DNA of 64,000 nt, from positions 186,001 through 250,000 of the forward strand of contig NZ_QUBS01000087.1 of assembly GCF_003390925.1 (NCBI RefSeq). Reading direction: 5' to 3'. Of the stretch, positions 34,583 to 44,218 are shown one piece after another; the first letter of the stretch is position 1, and each line of letters begins with the position of its first letter. The translations under genes were made by a program, and so were the position numbers. This DNA is from Trinickia diaoshuihuensis. Lineage in GTDB: Bacteria; Pseudomonadota; Gammaproteobacteria; Burkholderiales; Burkholderiaceae. The notes below the pieces were generated by a model that worked only from the letters and a program-made list of their open reading frames with translations, searched no databases and was not told the origin of the DNA.

Positions 34583-34596
34583 TTGATCTCGGTCAA
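34583..34596 (-). promoter_or_regulatory. FNR/ANR box upstream of the SagB-like gene and phaZ
   Basis: TTGAT-CTCG-GTCAA matches nine of ten positions. On the - strand TATTGT (plus 34556-34561) lies one base from the class II -10 position. It is about 80 bases upstream of the SagB-like start codon and marks the right limit of the low-oxygen block. Confidence 0.7.
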
Positions 34597-34680
34597 CGGC
34601 GCCAGCCCCAGGTTCAAATTGCCGAGTCGATGCGCACCTGTTGTACTATTGTGCGTTTTGTCCAACGTAACCGGTCACGC

Positions 34681-36612
34681 ATGCTCGATTTCTTTCGCAA
34701 CCATCAGCGCTTGATGATGCTCATACTCGTCCTGGTCATCGTGCCGGGGCTGGGCGTTCTCGGCATACAAGGCTTTCGCGGCTTTTTCGATGAAAGTGCG
34801 AACGTCGCGAGCGTCAACGGACACAAGATCACCCGCACCGAGTTCGACAGCGCGATGCGGCAGCAGCTCGACCAGGCACGCCAGTTTCTCGGCGCGAAGT
34901 TCGACGCCAAGACCCTCGATACGCCGGCTCGCCGCCGCGACTTGCTCGATAACCTGATTCAGCAACGCGCGCTGGCCGATGAAACGCAGCGCGCCTATCT
35001 GACGGCGTCCGACGACGCGGTGCGCCGCGCGCTGCTCTCCGATCCCGTGATCGCCTCGCTGCGCAAGCCCGACGGTTCGATCGACGTCGATCGCTACAAG
35101 CAACTGCTGGCCATGCAGGGCATGACGCCCGAGCAGTATGACGAGCGCGTGCGTTACGGGCTCGCGATCGACCAAATTCCGCAAAGCATCGAGACGACGG
35201 CGTTCACGCCGAAGTCGCTGGCCGAGCGCATCGCCCAACTGGCCGAAGCGCAGCGCACCGTCCAGCCGCTCGTGCTGCGCGCGAGCGACTATGCATCGAA
35301 GGTACAGCCGACCGATGCGCAGCTCGCGACCTACTACGCGGCTCATGGCGCCGATTTCGCGACGCCCGCCACGGCGACGATCGACTATCTCGTCTTGTCG
35401 CCGGCCACGCTCGCCACGGGCGCCGCCCCGAGCGATGCGGACGCGAAGAAGTATTACGACGAAAACGTTGTGCGCTACACCACGCCGCGCGAAGTTCGCG
35501 TGAGCCAGATTCTGATCGCCTCCCCAAAGACGGCGAGCCCCGCGGACGACGCCAAGGCGAAAGCCAAGGCCGAGTCGGTGCTGGCCGAGGTCAAGGCGCA
35601 CCCCGACCAATTTGCCCAGATCGCGCAAAAGGAGTCGCAAGACCCTGGTTCCGCAGCGAAGGGCGGTGATTTGGGCTGGTCGACGAGCGGCGTGCTGACC
35701 GGCGAAAAGTCGTTCGATACGGCGGCCATGGCGTTGAACAAGGGCGAGGTCGGCGCGCTCGTGCATTCGTCGTTCGGCTACCACATCATCGAGGCAACCG
35801 ACGTCAAGCCCGCCGCGACCAAACCGTTCGCCGAAGTGAAGGACGCGATCGTCAAGGACTTGAAGACGCAGTTTGCGGCCAAGGCCTTCAGCGAGGATGC
35901 CGACGGCTTTACCTCGACCGTCTACGAACAGGCCAAGAGCCTGAAGCCGGCCGCCGACAAGTACAAGTTGACGGTGCAAACGGCCACGGTGACGCCGAAT
36001 CCGAACCCCGCGCTGCCGCCGGATAGCCCGCTCAACAATCCGAAGTTCCTGGCCGCGGTCTTCGCCGACGATTCGATCAAGAATCGCAATAACACGCAGG
36101 CGATCGATGTCGGAAACAGCACGCTGATCGCGGCGCACGTGAACGACTACAAGCCCGCGGCGACGCCGCCGCTCGCTTCGATCAAGGATGCCGTGCGCGC
36201 GAAGTACGTCGCCGAGCAAGCGGCCGAACTCGCGCGCAAGGATGGCGAGGCCAAGCTGGCCGACTTGCAAAAATCGAAATCGACAGCCGGTTTCGGCGCC
36301 GAGCAGAAGGTGTCGCGCACCGACCCGCAAGGCGTGTCGCCGCTCGCGCTGAGCGCGATTTTCAAGGCCGATGACGCCAAACTGCCGGCCTATGTCGGCG
36401 TCGATCTTGGCAAGGACGGCTACGCGGTGTATCGCGTGAACGCCGTCGTGCCGCCGGCGCCGATCGACGCGCCGCGCCTCGCGGCGGCCGAGCGCGAGCT
36501 CGCGCAGGTCGATGCGCAGACGCAACTGGAAGCATACGTGGCATCGCTGCGCCAGCGCTCGAAGGTGAAGTTGTACGGCTCGCTCGAGTCGTCGCAGTCC
36601 GATTCGCAATGA
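34681..36612 (+). CDS. ppiD: Periplasmic folding chaperone PpiD (SurA_N/PpiC domains)
   Basis: A membrane-anchored periplasmic chaperone that helps outer-membrane proteins leave the Sec translocon. The 643 residues have one N-terminal transmembrane helix (about 11-33, LMMLILVLVIVPGLGVLGIQG), a SurA-like N-terminal region, a parvulin domain (about 265-375, with REVRVSQILIA and FGYHIIEATD) and a C-terminal PpiD region. No strong ribosome site is visible before the ATG, but the start MLDFFRNHQRLMM is the usual one. In related genomes this gene directly follows tRNA-Val, which is here 25 kb to the left. Confidence 0.96.
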   Translation: MLDFFRNHQRLMMLILVLVIVPGLGVLGIQGFRGFFDESANVASVNGHKITRTEFDSAMRQQLDQARQFLGAKFDAKTLDTPARRRDLLDNLIQQRALADETQRAYLTASDDAVRRALLSDPVIASLRKPDGSIDVDRYKQLLAMQGMTPEQYDERVRYGLAIDQIPQSIETTAFTPKSLAERIAQLAEAQRTVQPLVLRASDYASKVQPTDAQLATYYAAHGADFATPATATIDYLVLSPATLATGAAPSDADAKKYYDENVVRYTTPREVRVSQILIASPKTASPADDAKAKAKAESVLAEVKAHPDQFAQIAQKESQDPGSAAKGGDLGWSTSGVLTGEKSFDTAAMALNKGEVGALVHSSFGYHIIEATDVKPAATKPFAEVKDAIVKDLKTQFAAKAFSEDADGFTSTVYEQAKSLKPAADKYKLTVQTATVTPNPNPALPPDSPLNNPKFLAAVFADDSIKNRNNTQAIDVGNSTLIAAHVNDYKPAATPPLASIKDAVRAKYVAEQAAELARKDGEAKLADLQKSKSTAGFGAEQKVSRTDPQGVSPLALSAIFKADDAKLPAYVGVDLGKDGYAVYRVNAVVPPAPIDAPRLAAAERELAQVDAQTQLEAYVASLRQRSKVKLYGSLESSQSDSQ

Positions 36613-36620
36613 CCGGACAT

Positions 36621-36649
36621 AACCGGTCGCCGGCACGCGGCGACCGGTT
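36621..36649. terminator. Hairpin between convergent ppiD and tesA
   Basis: A 12-base perfect stem AACCGGTCGCCG (36621-36632) pairs with 36638-36649 around a 5-base loop. T runs are short on both sides. It overlaps the tesA stop codon and probably ends both transcripts. Confidence 0.55.
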
Positions 36650-37319
36650 ATTTGCGCAGTAACGGCGCCAGCACGGGCCAGACGTTCTCGAGCAATGCCG
36701 GCTGCGCTTGCTGTGCCGGATGCATCTGATCGGATTGGAACATTTCGGGCCGGTTTTCGATGCCGGCCAGCAAGAACGGCACGAGGCGCACATTCATTTC
36801 GTGCGCGACCGAGGCATACATGGCGTGAAAGCGCTGCGTATAAGCCGGTCCATAGTTCGACGGCACATACATCCCCACCAGCACGACCTTGGCATGGCCT
36901 TGCTGCGCCTGCTCGACGATCGTGCGCAAGTTGTCCTCGCTCGTCGCGAGCGGCACGCCGCGCAGCGCATCGTTCGCGCCGAGCTCGACGATCACGATCG
37001 ATGGTTTGAGCCGTTCCATCAACTCGGGCATCCGTGCCCGTCCCCCGCTAGTCGTATCGCCGCTGATGCTTGCGTTCGCAACGCTATAATCGATCCGCTC
37101 CTGCGCGAGTCGTTTGCGCAGCAGCGCGACCCACCCCGTGTCGCGAGGCAGCCCGTATTCGGCCGAGATGCTGTCGCCCAGCACGACGATGACGGGGCGA
37201 GTCGTTTCGGCGCCGCGCGCGGGCGTGGCGCTCAGCGATGTCGATGTCAACGCGAAGAGGCTTGAAGCCACCAGCGCGGCCGAGGCCGCAGTACCGAAAA
37301 TCCAGCGACGCTTGTTCAT
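36648..37319 (-). CDS. tesA: Periplasmic SGNH arylesterase/thioesterase I
   Basis: A 223-residue GDSL-type hydrolase acting on thioesters, lysophospholipids and aryl esters. A signal peptide covers about 1-36 (ending ATPARGA). The SGNH blocks are GDSISAEYGL (Ser), SGDTTSGG (Gly), GANDALRG (Asn) and DQMHP (Asp/His). The ATG at 37319 is chosen because it begins the signal peptide (MNKRRW). It shares two bases with the start codon of the divergent ybbA, a head-to-head order also found in E. coli. Confidence 0.93.
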   Translation of the reverse strand: MNKRRWIFGTAASAALVASSLFALTSTSLSATPARGAETTRPVIVVLGDSISAEYGLPRDTGWVALLRKRLAQERIDYSVANASISGDTTSGGRARMPELMERLKPSIVIVELGANDALRGVPLATSEDNLRTIVEQAQQGHAKVVLVGMYVPSNYGPAYTQRFHAMYASVAHEMNVRLVPFLLAGIENRPEMFQSDQMHPAQQAQPALLENVWPVLAPLLRK

Positions 37320-38025
37320 GCCAGAAAATACCAATGCCGTTATCGAAGTGCGCAGTTTATGCAAGCGGGTCAAGGATGCAACGGGCGAGCTGACGATACT
37401 CGACGATATCGAATTCGACGTCGCCGCCGGGACGAGCGTGGCGATCGTCGGGGCATCCGGGTCGGGCAAGTCGACGCTGCTCGGCTTGCTCGCGGGCTTG
37501 GACAATGCCACGTCGGGTTCGGTTCGCCTACTCGGGCATGACCTGTCGGCATTGTCGGAGGACGAGCGCGCGCGGCTTAGAAACGGCTCGATCGGCTTCG
37601 TCTTTCAGTCGTTCCAATTGATGCCGCATCTGACCGCGCTAGAAAACGTGCGCTTGCCGCTGGAATTGCAAGGCGGCGTCGATGCGCACGAGGCAACCGC
37701 GCGCGCGGGTGAGCTGCTCGAACGCGTGGGCTTGGGCGGGCGCATGCAGCACTACCCGAAGCTACTCTCGGGCGGCGAGCAACAACGCGTCGCGTTGGCG
37801 CGCGCGTTCGTCACGCGGCCCGCGATTCTTTTCGCGGACGAGCCCACGGGCAGTCTCGACGCCGCCACGGGACATGCCGTCATCGACTTGATGTTCGAGC
37901 TGAACGCGGCGCATGGCGCGACGCTCGTCCTCGTCACGCATGATATCGAGCTTGCGCGCCGCTGCGCGCGCCGGATCACGATCGAAGCCGGCCGCGTCGT
38001 CGGACCCGGCCGGCAGGGTGCTTAG
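37318..38025 (+). CDS. ybbA: ABC transporter ATP-binding protein (YbbA/LolD-like)
   Basis: A 235-residue ATPase subunit of the MacB/LolD-type ABC group. Walker A is GASGSGKST, the Q-loop is [12 protein letters not shown], the signature LSGGEQQR, Walker [13 protein letters not shown], and the switch His is in VTHD. E. coli YbbA works with the permease YbbP, but no permease gene follows here; pgi is convergent and overlaps by four bases. The partner must be encoded elsewhere, or the ATPase acts with another system. The start codon overlaps that of tesA. Confidence 0.92.
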   Translation: MPENTNAVIEVRSLCKRVKDATGELTILDDIEFDVAAGTSVAIVGASGSGKSTLLGLLAGLDNATSGSVRLLGHDLSALSEDERARLRNGSIGFVFQSFQLMPHLTALENVRLPLELQGGVDAHEATARAGELLERVGLGGRMQHYPKLLSGGEQQRVALARAFVTRPAILFADEPTGSLDAATGHAVIDLMFELNAAHGATLVLVTHDIELARRCARRITIEAGRVVGPGRQGA

Positions 38026-39653
38026 CCGCGGCCCGCGGCCTTGCGCGCGCGCTCGATGAGCGCCGAGGTGGAGGAGTCGTGCCGCTTGGCGTCGAACGCC
38101 GGGTTCGTCAAATCCGCTTCGACGACTTTGCCGAGAATCTTCCCAAGCTCGACGCCCCATTGATCGAACGGGTTGATGTTCCAAACCGCGGCTTGTACGA
38201 GGACCTTATGCTCGTACAACGCGATCAGCGCACCCAGTGAGCGGGCGGTCAAGGAATCGAGCAGCAGGGTCGTCGACGGCCGGTTGCCGGGGAACACGAG
38301 GTGCGGGACGAGTTCGGGCTTGTCTGGACCCGCGACCTTGCGCGCTTCCTCCTCGGTGCGGCCCAGCATCAACGCCTCGCTTTGCGCGAAGCAATTGGCG
38401 AGCAGCTTCGGATGGTGGGCAACGAGCGGATGCTCGGGCGTGAGCACGGCGATGAAGTCGATCGGCACGATCGTCGGCCCCTGATGCAGCATCTGGAAGA
38501 ACGCGTGCTGGCCGTTCGTGCCGGGCTCGCCCCACGTCACCGCCGAGGTCGCGTAATCCACGTAGGCGCCGTCGAGCCGCGCTTGCTTACCGTTGCTTTC
38601 CATCTCGAGCTGCTGCAAATACGACGGCAAAAAGTGCAGCGCCTCGGAATAGGGGGCGACCAGATAGCTTTGCAGGCCGAAGAAGTTGCGATACCAGATG
38701 CCGATCATACCGAGGAGCACCGGCAGGTTGCGCTCCAGCGGCGCCTCGCGGAAATGCCGGTCCATCTCGTGCGCGCCGGCGAGCAACGCGTCGAAGTTCG
38801 CGGCGCCGACGGCGATCATGATCGATAAACCGACGGCCGACCACAGCGAGTAACGTCCGCCCACCCAATCCCACATCTCGAAGACGTTTTCCTTGGCGAT
38901 GCCGAACTTGACGACTTCGGCGGGGTTCGCCGAGACGCCGACGAAGTGCTTGGCCAGCGCGCTCTCGGGGCAGCCGTTCTGCACGAACCAGTCGCGCATC
39001 GAACGCGCGTTGGTCATCGTTTCGAGCGTCGTGAACGTCTTCGATACGACGATGGTCAGCGTTTCCTCGGGATCGATGCGGGCCATCACGCGCGCGAGGT
39101 CGGCGCCGTCGACGTTGGAAACGAAGTAGCTGGAGATCTCGGGATGCGCCAGATGCTCGAGCGCGTGGACGACCATTTTCGGTCCGAGGTCGGACCCGCC
39201 GATCCCGATATTGACGACATGGCGAATGCGTTTGCCCGTGTGCCCGGTCCACGCGCCGCTGCGCACGCGCTCGGCGAAATCGGCCATCTTCGCGCGCTCG
39301 GCCGCCACTTGCGCCTGAAACGGCGCATCGGCACCACTCGCGCGCAAAGCCGTATGCAAAGCTGCCCGGCCCTCGGTCGGATTGACGACCTCACCGGCGA
39401 ACATCGCATCGCGCCGCTTGGCGACGCCCGCTTCGTCGGCGAGCGCGATCAGCAAGCGCAGCGTCTCGTCGGTGATCCGGTTCTTCGAAAAATCGGCCGT
39501 GATACCGCCGCCTTCGAACGTGAAGCGTTCCGCGCGCGAGGGGTGGCCCGTGTCAGAAGCGAACCAGTCGCGCAGCCGCTCGTCGCGGATCTGTTCGTAA
39601 TGCGCGGTGAGCGCGGACCAAGAGGAAAGCGAGTTCAGCGTCTTGTGCGTCAT
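38022..39653 (-). CDS. pgi: Glucose-6-phosphate isomerase
   Basis: Interconverts glucose-6-phosphate and fructose-6-phosphate. The 543 residues match the long bacterial form. Signature blocks are [22 protein letters not shown], the PGI signature [13 protein letters not shown], and the C-terminal [14 protein letters not shown] chose the ATG at 39653 ([12 protein letters not shown]) since the longer open frame upstream has no family similarity. It is convergent with ybbA with a 4-base overlap of stops. Confidence 0.97.
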   Translation of the reverse strand: MTHKTLNSLSSWSALTAHYEQIRDERLRDWFASDTGHPSRAERFTFEGGGITADFSKNRITDETLRLLIALADEAGVAKRRDAMFAGEVVNPTEGRAALHTALRASGADAPFQAQVAAERAKMADFAERVRSGAWTGHTGKRIRHVVNIGIGGSDLGPKMVVHALEHLAHPEISSYFVSNVDGADLARVMARIDPEETLTIVVSKTFTTLETMTNARSMRDWFVQNGCPESALAKHFVGVSANPAEVVKFGIAKENVFEMWDWVGGRYSLWSAVGLSIMIAVGAANFDALLAGAHEMDRHFREAPLERNLPVLLGMIGIWYRNFFGLQSYLVAPYSEALHFLPSYLQQLEMESNGKQARLDGAYVDYATSAVTWGEPGTNGQHAFFQMLHQGPTIVPIDFIAVLTPEHPLVAHHPKLLANCFAQSEALMLGRTEEEARKVAGPDKPELVPHLVFPGNRPSTTLLLDSLTARSLGALIALYEHKVLVQAAVWNINPFDQWGVELGKILGKVVEADLTNPAFDAKRHDSSTSALIERARKAAGRG

Positions 39654-40051
39654 GGGCGTGGGTCTAACGAAAGGGCTCGGTCCATGAGCTTGGGACGCCC
39701 GGGCAAACAAACCGGACCGGCCAAGCTCGTCGTCTATCGTCACATCGATTCTAGCGCTCAGTGTGGTCGCGCTTGCGAGCGAACTCGCGCCTAGGCGCTC
39801 GTGCCGCCCGAGGTCGGTCAGTATAGCGGCGTTATCGGGTTCGTCGAAGTTTCGAGTGCGCGTCGCGCATGCGCCGGCTGCAAGCGAGCGCGTGGTCCGC
39901 ACCTGGGTCCTCGCGCAATATGCCGCGCGAACCCGACGGTCGGCCGACAACCACCCGACAGCTCGCCGACAGCACGGCGAACGGCCAGACCATCGGACGT
40001 AAGGCGAGCTATCATCCGATCTTTTTCACCCCTGCAATTTCAGCGAACGAA
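39654..40051. other. Intergenic region between divergent pgi and the LprI-like gene
   Basis: Nearly 400 bases. I see no gene or strong hairpin. It contains GC-rich sequence with short repeats of CGGCCGACA/CTCGCCGACA type around 39940-39985. Both neighbouring genes must have promoters here, but no hexamer pair stands out. Confidence 0.4.
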
Positions 40052-40909
40052 ATGAAAAAAATGGGCCTGGGCACCGCCGTCGCGGCGCTTTTCGCGTGCG
40101 CGTCGATGAGCGCGTTTGCACAAACGGTCGAGATCGACTGCACCAAACCGCGCCAGCCGGTCGAACGCATGGTATGCGGCAATGCCGCGCTGCGTGCGCT
40201 CGATGCGCGCGCAAGCGTCTACTACTCGCTGTTGCTCGAGGCCAAACCGGCCGCGCAGACGAATGCCTACCATGCGTTTCGCGACGGCCTGCAGACCGAA
40301 CAGCAAAAGTGGCAACGCGACACGCGCGACGCTTGCGGTGCGCAAGCCGCATGCCTGACGCAGGCTTACCAACGCCGCATCGACGCGTTGCACGATAGCG
40401 CGCTCTCGCATCTGGAGCTGACGGTGACGGCACCTGCGGCTGCAACGCACAGCGAGCCGTCTGCGCCCTCGATCGACTACAAGAACGCGATCTACCGTGT
40501 CGACGACCGGGACGTCACCCTGCTCGAGGGACAGCATACGCAGAGCGCGGCGGCCGATTCGGCGGCGCAAGAGATCACGCATATCGTCGAGCCGCCCGCG
40601 CACGTGGCCGGCAAGCTCGGCGGCCGCAACGCCGTGGCCGTGTTCCTATCCGAACAAGGGGGGGGCAGCGGAACGTTCTATTACGTGGCGTTGGCGTTCG
40701 ACGACGGGCGCGGTACGACGTTCAAGATCGGCGACCGGATTCAACCGGTTTCGATCGCGATCAACGGCGACGACCTAGTCGTCGGCTATCTCGATCGTAA
40801 TGCCGACGAACCGATGGCCGTGCCGCCGACCGTGCCGCGCGAGCGTCATTTCGCGTATATGAACGGACAGATCCTCGAGCGTCCGTCTGCCGCGACGGCA
40901 GCCAAGTAG
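40052..40909 (+). CDS. Secreted protein with LprI-like (DUF1311) N-terminal domain
   Basis: A 285-residue exported protein. The signal peptide is about residues 1-23 (MKKMGLG...SAFAQ). Residues 24-130 resemble the LprI lysozyme-inhibitor-like domain, with the Cys pairs IDCTKP/MVCGN and DACGAQAACL that can form disulphides. The C-terminal half (about 150-280) is an unrecognised beta-rich domain (GGGSGTFYYVALAFDDGRG). It may protect the cell wall or bind ligands in the periplasm; function is unknown. The gene stands alone between pgi and the convergent nnr. Confidence 0.8.
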   Translation: MKKMGLGTAVAALFACASMSAFAQTVEIDCTKPRQPVERMVCGNAALRALDARASVYYSLLLEAKPAAQTNAYHAFRDGLQTEQQKWQRDTRDACGAQAACLTQAYQRRIDALHDSALSHLELTVTAPAAATHSEPSAPSIDYKNAIYRVDDRDVTLLEGQHTQSAAADSAAQEITHIVEPPAHVAGKLGGRNAVAVFLSEQGGGSGTFYYVALAFDDGRGTTFKIGDRIQPVSIAINGDDLVVGYLDRNADEPMAVPPTVPRERHFAYMNGQILERPSAATAAK

Positions 40910-40941
40910 CCGAGGCAGTGCCGGCGCTCGCCCGCGCTCGC

Positions 40942-42543
40942 TTAATCGCGCGCGGGATAGATCAAGCGGTTGAGCAACTCGCGCACTGTGCCGGCCAGTT
41001 CGCCGGCCGTCAGTCCGGCGGGACCGCGGCCCGCGGCCGTCAGCGTATCCGCGGCCAGCCCATGCAGATAAACGCCGGCCAGGGCCGCTTCATAGCTCGG
41101 CAGCGCCTGCGCCAGCAACGCGCCGATGATCCCGCCGAGCACGTCGCCCGTGCCGCCGGCTGCCAGCGCCGCACTGCCGGTCGGATTGACGGCGGTCCGG
41201 CCGTCGGGCGACGCGATCACGGTGCCGGCCCCCTTGAGGACGACGACCGCGCGCAAGCGATCGGCGAGCGAGCGTGCCGCCCCCAAGCGGTCGCGCTGAA
41301 CGTGTGACGCATTGCATCCCAGCAACCTCGCCGCTTCGAGCGGGTGCGGCGTCAGGATGCTGCGGGCTGCGCGCTCCGAGTCCTTGGCTCCCGATGTGTG
41401 GCGGGCGGCCAGCGCATCGGCTAGCGCGGTCTCGCGCGCGAGCAGGTTGAGCGCATCGGCGTCGATCAAGAGGGGCATCTCGCATGCGAGCGCTCGCGCA
41501 AGCGCCGATACAGCGCCGGGGCTCTGACCCATGCCGCAGCCGATCGCAAGCGTATCCATTGCCTCGAAGCGGAGCGAGCCCGGAGGGTGCAGCATCAATT
41601 CGGGGTGCGGCGGGTCGTAAGGCGGGGCGCCTGCGCCGATAAAGGCGACATGAACCTTGCCCGCGCCCGCGTGCAGAGCCGCGCGCGCGGCGAGGATCGG
41701 CGCGCCGCACATGCCCGTATCGCCGCCGACGATGGCCAGACTCCCATAGGTGCCCTTATGCGACGCGAACGTGCGAGCCGGAAAATGCGCGGCGAACAGC
41801 GCCGGCGCGTTAAGCCTCGTTAGGGGATCCGCATCGGGGGACTCGACGCCGAGCGGCGCGAGCGTTACAACGCCTGCCAAGTCGCGGCCGTGAAGCATAT
41901 AAAGCCCCGGCTTCACGGCAAGAAACGTCACGGTTTCAGTCGCGCGCACGGCGCCGCCACCCCCGACGACATTCCCCGTATCGCTATCGAGCCCGCTCGG
42001 AACGTCGAGGGCAAGCACGCGTCCTCCGTTGACCGCGCGCCGGCTCATACGCGCGGCAAGATCGGCGAAGACGCCATCAAGCGGGCGAGTCAATCCAATA
42101 CCGAAAAGGCCGTCGACAATCCAGCCATACGCTTCGAGCGAGACGGGCGGCGCATGCGAGATGGCCACGCCGGCGGCCCGGGCTTCCGAAAGCGCCCAGC
42201 GGGCATCGTCGGGCCCGACTTCGACGGGCATGCACACTTCGACCGCGATGCCGGCTTGGCGCAGACGGGTAGCCGCGACGAGGGCGTCGCCGCCATTGTT
42301 ACCAGGCCCGGCGGCGATCCAAACCGGGTGTTCGGTCGCGAGCGAGCCATCATGGGCGGCACGTTCGAGCAGATATTGGGCGCTCGCGGCACCGGCGCGC
42401 GCCATGAGGGTGTGCGCCGGCAAGCCGGCCGCGCCTTGCATTTCCAAGTCGCGCAGCGCGGCAACGGTCAATAGGGCAAGCGGCCGATCCGCCGGCGAAA
42501 CGAGCGGGGGCGGCAGGGGTGTCGAAGCGAGAACGTGGGTCAT
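40942..42543 (-). CDS. nnr: Bifunctional NAD(P)H-hydrate epimerase / ADP-dependent dehydratase
   Basis: Repairs hydrated NADH and NADPH. The 533 residues combine an N-terminal YjeF epimerase domain (about 20-235, with AAGPGNNGGDALVAA) and a C-terminal kinase-like dehydratase domain (about 245-520, with GGDTGMCGAPILAARAAL and GGTGDVLGGIIGALL). The start is the ATG at 42543 (MTHVLAS); the frame stays open further upstream into unrelated sequence. The FAD oxidoreductase gene upstream on the same strand ends 56 bases away, so they may share a transcript. Confidence 0.95.
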   Translation of the reverse strand: MTHVLASTPLPPPLVSPADRPLALLTVAALRDLEMQGAAGLPAHTLMARAGAASAQYLLERAAHDGSLATEHPVWIAAGPGNNGGDALVAATRLRQAGIAVEVCMPVEVGPDDARWALSEARAAGVAISHAPPVSLEAYGWIVDGLFGIGLTRPLDGVFADLAARMSRRAVNGGRVLALDVPSGLDSDTGNVVGGGGAVRATETVTFLAVKPGLYMLHGRDLAGVVTLAPLGVESPDADPLTRLNAPALFAAHFPARTFASHKGTYGSLAIVGGDTGMCGAPILAARAALHAGAGKVHVAFIGAGAPPYDPPHPELMLHPPGSLRFEAMDTLAIGCGMGQSPGAVSALARALACEMPLLIDADALNLLARETALADALAARHTSGAKDSERAARSILTPHPLEAARLLGCNASHVQRDRLGAARSLADRLRAVVVLKGAGTVIASPDGRTAVNPTGSAALAAGGTGDVLGGIIGALLAQALPSYEAALAGVYLHGLAADTLTAAGRGPAGLTAGELAGTVRELLNRLIYPARD

Positions 42544-42598
42544 GGTCGGCGCGATGAGTGGCGATCCCGCATCCCGCGCCGGCCGGGCCGGCGCACGC

Positions 42599-43888
42599 TC
42601 AGGTCGCGAACCGCTCGGCGCGCAACGCCGCCAGCGTATCGGGCGGCACGCTCGGCGGCATACCCGAGATGAGATCAGCGACCACTTTAGCAGAGCCGCA
42701 GGCAAGCCCCCAACCGGCTGGACCATGCCCGGCGTTGACGAACAGGCGCGGATGAAGCGCGTTGCCGACCACGGGCAAACCGTCGGGCGAGAGCAGGCGC
42801 ACCCCTTCCCAGGCATGCGCGGCCGAAATCTTGGCGGCCCCGGGAATCCAATCGTGGGTCGCCTGCGCGAGCAATGCGGTGCCGGCTTCCAAGACCGATT
42901 CCGCCAGCGGCTTGGCGAGTTCGCGCTCCGGTTGGAGCACGCCGGCGCCGGCCACGCGAATGCGCTGATTCATCCGCGTCATCGACACGCGCCGCACCGA
43001 ATCGACGACCGTCATATGCGGCGCGCATTCCTCGTAGGCGATCGGTGCCGTCAGCGAAAGCATGCGAATCGGGTAGAGCGGCAGCGACAGTCCCAACCGT
43101 TCGAGCAGCGGCTTCGTGCCCGCGCCGGCCGCGACGACGATCGCATCGCACGAGACGACATCGACCTCGCGGCTGCTCGCGCGCTCGCCCTCCGCGGGCG
43201 CGAGTTCGACCGCCGCGCGCTGGTTCTCGAGCCGGATCGCCTCGACGGCGCGGCCGAATAGGAACTGAACGCCGCCTTGCTCGTCGAGCACTTGCTTCAC
43301 GAGCTTCGTGAACAGGGGGCAGTTGGCCGTTCGCTCTTGCGGGAACAGCACGCCGCCGGCAAAAGCGGGCTCCGCGGGCACCGACCGCTCGGCCTCGGCG
43401 CACTCGGCGGCGGACAGCACGTTGTGGTGCATCTCGAATTCGCCGAGCAAGTCGAGCGCGCTTTGCGCCTGCTCCCATTCGCGCGGCTGGCGCGTGACGT
43501 GCAGCACGCCCTCGCGCTGCTCGAATTCGAGATGAAAGCCGGCTTCGATCGATGCGATCGCCTCGCGCGAGAGTTCGACGAGCGGGCGCAGCCGCAGCCA
43601 TTGTTCGCGGAACGCGTCGGGCGCTTGCAGGCGGGCGAGCTGACGGGCGAAGCGGCGCGCGCTCGAGTTGAACCCGGGCCGGTAGACCACGCCGCGGCGG
43701 GTGCCGAGGAAGGTAGGGCCGAACCAGGCGTCGAGCGGCGTGGGCAGTACGATACCGCCGTGGCCGTAGGTGGCGCCTTGCGCGACCGTCGCATGGCGCT
43801 CGACGACGCACACGCGGTGGCCGGCGGCGCGAAGCTGGTAGGCGGTGGCGACGCCGACGATTCCGCCGCCGATGACGATGACATCCAT
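42599..43888 (-). CDS. FAD-dependent oxidoreductase, D-amino acid dehydrogenase (DadA) type
   Basis: A 429-residue DAO-family flavoprotein. The FAD motif VIGGGIVGVATAYQL is at the N-terminus, followed by ATYGHGGIVLPT, and the C-terminal GHGPAGWGLACGSAK is typical of DadA-like enzymes that deaminate D-amino acids with a quinone or cytochrome acceptor. The ATG at 43888 starts the Rossmann fold directly. The substrate is not fixed by sequence. It is divergent from purL. Confidence 0.92.
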   Translation of the reverse strand: MDVIVIGGGIVGVATAYQLRAAGHRVCVVERHATVAQGATYGHGGIVLPTPLDAWFGPTFLGTRRGVVYRPGFNSSARRFARQLARLQAPDAFREQWLRLRPLVELSREAIASIEAGFHLEFEQREGVLHVTRQPREWEQAQSALDLLGEFEMHHNVLSAAECAEAERSVPAEPAFAGGVLFPQERTANCPLFTKLVKQVLDEQGGVQFLFGRAVEAIRLENQRAAVELAPAEGERASSREVDVVSCDAIVVAAGAGTKPLLERLGLSLPLYPIRMLSLTAPIAYEECAPHMTVVDSVRRVSMTRMNQRIRVAGAGVLQPERELAKPLAESVLEAGTALLAQATHDWIPGAAKISAAHAWEGVRLLSPDGLPVVGNALHPRLFVNAGHGPAGWGLACGSAKVVADLISGMPPSVPPDTLAALRAERFAT

Positions 43889-44131
43889 GAATGAGCTGGT
43901 ACGGTGCACTGCGGACAGCCACGGCGCAAGGGCGCGGCAAGCGCCGTGCCCAACGCGAAACGCAAGGCGAAGGCCGTGGCGCTCGCATATCGAGCGCGGG
44001 ATGAGGCAAACCGCGCATGATAGCGCCAAACGGTTTCGGATGACTCGCAAAACGGTGCAAAAACCATGCGGACGTGGTGCGCACGCCCGACCGGGTGGCT
44101 TACAGGCGCCTATGGGGGACCGAGTTCCAGG

Positions 44132-44137
44132 TATAAT
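44132..44137 (+). promoter_or_regulatory. Candidate -10 element of purL
   Basis: A perfect TATAAT lies 81 bases before the purL start. No -35 hexamer is found at a normal distance, so the promoter may need an activator or be relieved of repression by a purine regulator. Confidence 0.4.
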
Positions 44138-44218
44138 CTCGGTCTTCCTTTCGCCTCACGTCGTGGCACACGCGCGCGAACCGCGCGATGCGCGACACAT
44201 CGACGCCTACGTCCTTCC

